From: Corydoras sp. C115
Taxonomy: Eukaryota; Chordata; Actinopteri; Siluriformes; Callichthyidae
DNA: 64,000 bases
Assembly: GCA_019802505.1 (NCBI GenBank)
Contig: JAFMOC010000021.1
Location: forward strand, 5,838,001 to 5,902,000
Reading direction: 5' to 3'
Shown here in pieces: positions 59,877 to 64,000 of the stretch (the first letter of the stretch is position 1; each line of letters starts with the position of its first letter). The notes under the pieces were generated by a model that was given only the letters and a program-made list of their open reading frames with translations, was not told the origin of the DNA and did not search any database. The translations under genes and the position numbers were made by a program.

Positions 59877-60005
59877 CAGAACACAATGTTTGCCATGATC
59901 CAGCACCCCTGGAGCAATGAGAGTTAAGGGCCTTGCTCAGGGGCCCACACAGGTAACTGTAAGCAGACTGCGGGTTTGAACCCCCAAACTTTAAACTGAT
60001 AGACC
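59877..60005 (-). mobile_element. tRNA-derived SINE fragment
   Basis: On the minus strand it reads tttgggggttcaaacccgc (B box), then gcccctgagcaaggccctta and ctctcattgctccaggggtgc, a common teleost tRNA-derived SINE body. Head and tail are eroded. Confidence 0.65.
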
Positions 60006-60370
60006 AAAACCAAAATCAAAACGTTCATATGTGTGCAAAGGCTGACGATCACATTCTTTTGGCAATATAGCCAATGTGGCATTGTTATGTTTTTTGCATA
60101 GGCTCGTTCTTTCTGACAATACTTGAATACTTGGGTATATTTGATTCAAACTAATATAAAGGTGTGTAATTTAATGTTTCCACTGTTTACCGATGACATA
60201 ATGTTAAACTATCACATTGATAAAGTGACATGACACTGCATTTTCTTATAATTCTGCAGCAAAGCAGATAATGTCTCTCAAAAACTGCTGACCTACATGA
60301 GAACAAGAGATTGCATTATACCAGCACTTCAATCACTGAAATGACCACCCTTGTGTTTTAGAACTGATTA
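60006..60370. other. Unique AT-rich sequence, no gene seen
   Basis: Nothing recognised. Confidence 0.5.
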
Positions 60371-60670
60371 TGAAATGCTTTTATTGGTTTTAAAATGGCT
60401 TTATCCTCTTGTCTGTATCCTCTTGTTCCTCTTTACCTAACCCTAACTAGAAGACTAAGGCCATCCAATGGCCATATGTTTGCAACTATGACACAAAGCT
60501 CCTGAATTCTTTCTCTAGGGGTTGGGAAGCCATTTATTCAGTACACACTTTCAAGTTACTTAAAACACATATCTCTGAAATTTCCAACTGGAACATATCT
60601 AACAAGCAATTCTCTAAGGTATAGAGGAGCAAGAGGACAAAGACATTGTTAAACCAATAAAAGCATTTTA
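60371..60670. mobile_element. Small TIR element (unclassified, about 300 bp)
   Basis: The left end (aaatgcttttattggtttta..ctttatcctcttg) and the inverse of the right end (aaatgcttttattggttta..ctttgtcctcttg) match over about 55 bp, except for a 14-bp duplication (tcctcttgtctgta) in the left arm. The centre weakly resembles a LINE C-terminus (FKLLKTHIS-like), possibly by chance. No clear target duplication, and I do not recognise the family. Confidence 0.6.
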
Positions 60671-60676
60671 ATTTTA

Positions 60677-60694
60677 GATATATTTTTAAAGGGC
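60677..60694. repeat. V-SINE target-site duplication, left
   Basis: GATATATTTTTAAAGGGC, repeated exactly at 61033-61050. Confidence 0.93.
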
Positions 60695-61032
60695 TGGTGG
60701 CTTAGTGGTTAGCACGTTCGCCTCTCAGTGCTAGGGATTCCTCTCAGTGCTTGGGTTCGAATCCCCATCTGGGTGGAGTTTCCATGTTCTCCCCGTTTCC
60801 TCCGTGTTCTCCGGTTTCCTCCCACAGTCCAAAAACATGGATCAAGTCAATTGAGTTCTCCAAATTGCCCCATATAGAGTGTGTATGTCTGTGTGAGTAA
60901 TTGAGTGTGTGCCCAGCGATAGATTGGTGCTCTGTCCTGGGTGTATCTGCTCAGCGCCCAAAACGTTCTCCCCTGGATGGGCATGAGCATGGGCATGGCG
61001 ACCCTAATATAGGATAAAGCGAAAGATGGATG
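60695..61032 (+). mobile_element. Full-length V-SINE with 18-bp target duplication
   Basis: Complete copy from tggtggcttagtgg (the first few bases of the head are absent) to a (GGAT)n tail. Contains a duplicated ctctcagtgctagggattc segment in the head, which separates the A and B boxes by extra bases, and a gggcatgagcatgggcatgg duplication near 60977-60996. The B box reads ggttcgaatcc. Confidence 0.97.
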
Positions 61033-61050
61033 GATATATTTTTAAAGGGC
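61033..61050. repeat. V-SINE target-site duplication, right
   Basis: GATATATTTTTAAAGGGC, the second copy of the duplication at 60677-60694. Confidence 0.93.
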
Positions 61051-64000
61051 AATTGTTCTGCATGCCCAGTGCTTTTGCATTCTTTTTATGATCGCGCTGG
61101 CCGACCGCACTTTCGGACTGGGTAAAGTGTCAAATTTCCTTTACATTGAATTTATTTAAAATTAGTGCTTTTAAAACACACATTTACACATGCACACAAA
61201 GACTTTGTGTGTCGCTGTTTTTGACTATTCATATCTCTTGCTCTCTCTGATCTTCTGTGTTTTTCTATATCTCCATGCATAGCATGCCACAGCTCCAAAC
61301 TTACTGGGAAATCCTGATACTGTATATCCCACTGTCCATTTATGCTCTTGTTGGCCAGTCCCCAATCCCCAAAAAGGTTCAGCAGCATAAAATTGGTGCA
61401 CTGTCCTGGTGCAGAGCATCTATTACTGAGCAATATGGTGCAAAGACAATAGTAATAACACTGTAATATCCTCCAAAATCAGTGTGCTGTACATTTGCCA
61501 TATAAGCCAGGAAAGAATATTTTTAAATGGGGCACAGCCCTTGACCAGACTGTGGCACCTTGAAAAGACAAAGCAGTGTCCCAATGTCCATCACAGTAAT
61601 GTAAAGAATGCTAACTATGCTAGCTATATGTAGTGTATACAACAATTTCATTATCTAAATATATTTCATAACCTGTAGTTAAACGATTAAATTTAAAATT
61701 AAATTTTACACTCATAAATCTACTCTTACAATCAAGCAATAACAGCATGCCATTATATAATGACAGTACTTGATGCAAAGTGACTCATTATCCACAAAAC
61801 ATCAGAGGAGCTCTGATCTACCGAAAAAAATGCTTAATTAAAAAATGTTTCCTTAAATTTATAGTATTTCTAGCAACATTTAAAAGGCTGAATGCACATT
61901 TGCACTGACTCTAAGGATTCTGACTGATAAATGCCGTTATGAGCATGGGCACCACGCCACCTGCAAATGTTTACCCATTGCACCAGGGGAATGTTTTAGC
62001 ACCAACAACCTATTGATTTCTCATTTTTCATAGTGATGGGTGTCGTAATCAACGAGGATGAGTGATACCAGGAGATGGACGGAGGACCAAAAATGATGCA
62101 TGGATGGCAAGAGGCGCTCAGACATATGGATAATGGAATCAATTTCACACAACACTCACAGACACTTTATTGAGTTCCTAAATGACAGCCTCTAGCCTTC
62201 TAGTTAAGTCTCCTCATGTAACAATAGCTATTAAATTAAACCTGAAAGATTTTTTATTGATTTTTAAAATAAGTGAAATACTTAAAATTAGAAATACTAG
62301 GTTCCAATGCAATAACCCAAACATATAACCTGTCACATAGTGGTGTAGTTACATATTTTTATACACATTTTTTGTTTTGTAAACTAATAAAGTAAAAGGT
62401 AACAGTTTAAATAAAGGACTCTATTAGTACATCAAGATGCTACTAATTACCTTCTGATAAACTTTAAAAATACTTCATATTTCATAATGCATTCCAACTT
62501 GATGACTTACTGACATTTGTTTGTAAAATGTTGCAAAATAACTCCACTGAGAATTGTAAATAATTAAAGTTCTATTGATTATCCTACTGCAAAATCACAA
62601 CAGGCATGAATTGCAACGCATTTAAGTTCCTCTGAAATTGAAATAATTTGCATTAGGTTTTAGATTTAGTTTCATTTCTATTAATAAGAGACATTAATAA
62701 GAATGCCCAGACTAGTTGGCGCTGACATAATGGCTTCAAAACTTAAATTACCCTTTGAACTTGTGGCAGATGGGCTATAACAGCAGAATAAAATATATAT
62801 TTGTATACAATTCCAGATAAATTTCTTAGTGTATGTGTTTGAGATTATAATTATGTTAACCACCTCAGTCACGCTGCTGAGATAGGAATAATGCACCAAC
62901 CAATAATACATGCTCTGCGGTGCTATTATTGGTGTCCTGACCATTAGAGAACAGAGTAAAGAGGACTAATGCAGTGTGTACTGTAGTCCACAAACAGATG
63001 TACTGATAAAATTATGTACCCAACACATGTATAAAGCTGTCATTCTCTTCAGTGATCATTTTTTCAGATTATAGCTATAGTTACAACTAAATACAATTTT
63101 AAATTTATTTTCTTTTCTCCAACTTGTAACTGCTGTGCCTGCCAGTGTGTGGCAATTTTAATTATACATATTTTAGAATGTCTCAGAAACCCCTAATGAT
63201 TCCCCACTGATATTTGCATATTTTACATGATATGCTAGCTTTAAGTACACAATTGAATATTTTATACAATAAAAAAAGTTTTTGTGCAATTAAAATAATG
63301 ACTAGCTATATTGTCACTGAAGCCAAATCATATGCATTTATCAAACATTCCCATCAATATAAGATAGTTATACCACCAAAAAATTATATAATGCCTTTGA
63401 GATGTTAAGCTATAAAATGCATATCAGCTTTTTTGAATGGCTTTTATGCGAGATAATATTCAAATAAGTTTTTTTTTCTATTATTTTAAGTCATCACACA
63501 AAAAAGCAGAATGAAAAAGTAGAAAGGATTGTAGCAAAAAAATCTAAATTAAGCACTGATTCTGCATTGATAAAACTTTTAATCCCGGAAAAATGTTATT
63601 GAATTTTCTAGACTCTTAAAACACAAATTTCTTATTTTAGAGTGTGCGAATTTGGGTTTGTGTGGGTAGCACTTTGGTATTTAATTTTGACCTAGTGGTT
63701 TTGAAGTGCACAGCACAGAAATGTTCTGCTAACAGGGTCATACCGATTTAACCTCACACGTCACACTGCAGTTAACAGAGTCTAACAGAGAGGACCTTTG
63801 CTTCCCTAAATGCAGTTGTAAAACCAGAACCCAAACCGAAGTCGAACTCTTCGGCATGCCCATACCTTGGACAATCTTTGGAGAGTAAACTTGCCTCAAT
63901 ATAGGCAAAACAATTAACTTTATACTTTTACATGAACAATAAAAAGAATACAAAATAAAATAAACGTTTACTACGTCAACAAAAAAGTGCGTCATTGCGA
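61051..64000. other. Unique sequence to the window end; no gene seen
   Basis: The longest SINE-free stretch of the last third. A pyrimidine-rich run ending in tag occurs near 61215-61281, with no donor paired to it. 62690-62950 is well mixed and could be conserved non-coding DNA. Frames of up to 93 codons have no motifs. No repeat family recognised. Confidence 0.45.

Overview
The window looks like teleost fish nuclear DNA, AT-rich and intergenic or deeply intronic. I find no complete host gene, rRNA, CRISPR array or bacterial-type operon. The teleost assignment rests on the repeats: about 25 copies of a tRNA-headed V-SINE (DANA/HE1-like central domain), LINE-2 and CR1-like LINE remnants, Tc1-like and hAT DNA transposons, and very long (TA)n, (CA)n and (CT)n microsatellites. 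A catfish-like or other ostariophysan species is a guess only.

Layout. 0-23 kb: mostly unique AT-rich DNA with V-SINEs of all ages, a hAT relic (about 5.1-5.6 kb), a LINE reverse-transcriptase relic with a YADDTQLY motif (17.15-17.99 kb) and a Tc1-type MITE (19.4 kb). 23.97-26.04 kb: a short non-coding LTR retrotransposon with both LTRs, a 5-bp target duplication and a 5'-truncated LINE-2 nested in its first LTR. 30.6-31.7 kb: an antisense Tc1 relic followed by a young V-SINE. 32.47-34.40 kb: the most unusual object, a 1.92-kb foldback element with a 6-bp target duplication, hundreds of bases of inverted arms, and a 13-unit array of 21-bp nested palindromes in one arm against 3 units in the other. 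44.7-51.5 kb: dense V-SINEs plus a hAT relic with a BED-finger fragment and a 75-bp hairpin. 53.35-54.96 kb: a nearly intact Tc1-like transposon sitting in a (TA)n tract, its transposase cut short by one nonsense codon. 55-64 kb: microsatellites, SINEs, a small TIR element and unique DNA.

Host signals are indirect. Two minus-strand sites (3986/3987 and 38777/38778) have a polypyrimidine tract and AG joined directly to a good 5' splice site, the architecture of recursive splice sites in long vertebrate introns. Two plus-strand segments (45658-45709 and 52028-52100) look like short exons with acceptor, one open frame and donor. These signals disagree on strand, so at least some must be chance or belong to different genes. 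Several high-complexity stretches look like conserved non-coding elements, but that needs cross-species alignment.

The mobile elements do not work together as a pathway. They record successive insertions, some nested: LINE-2 in an LTR, and Tc1 in a microsatellite.
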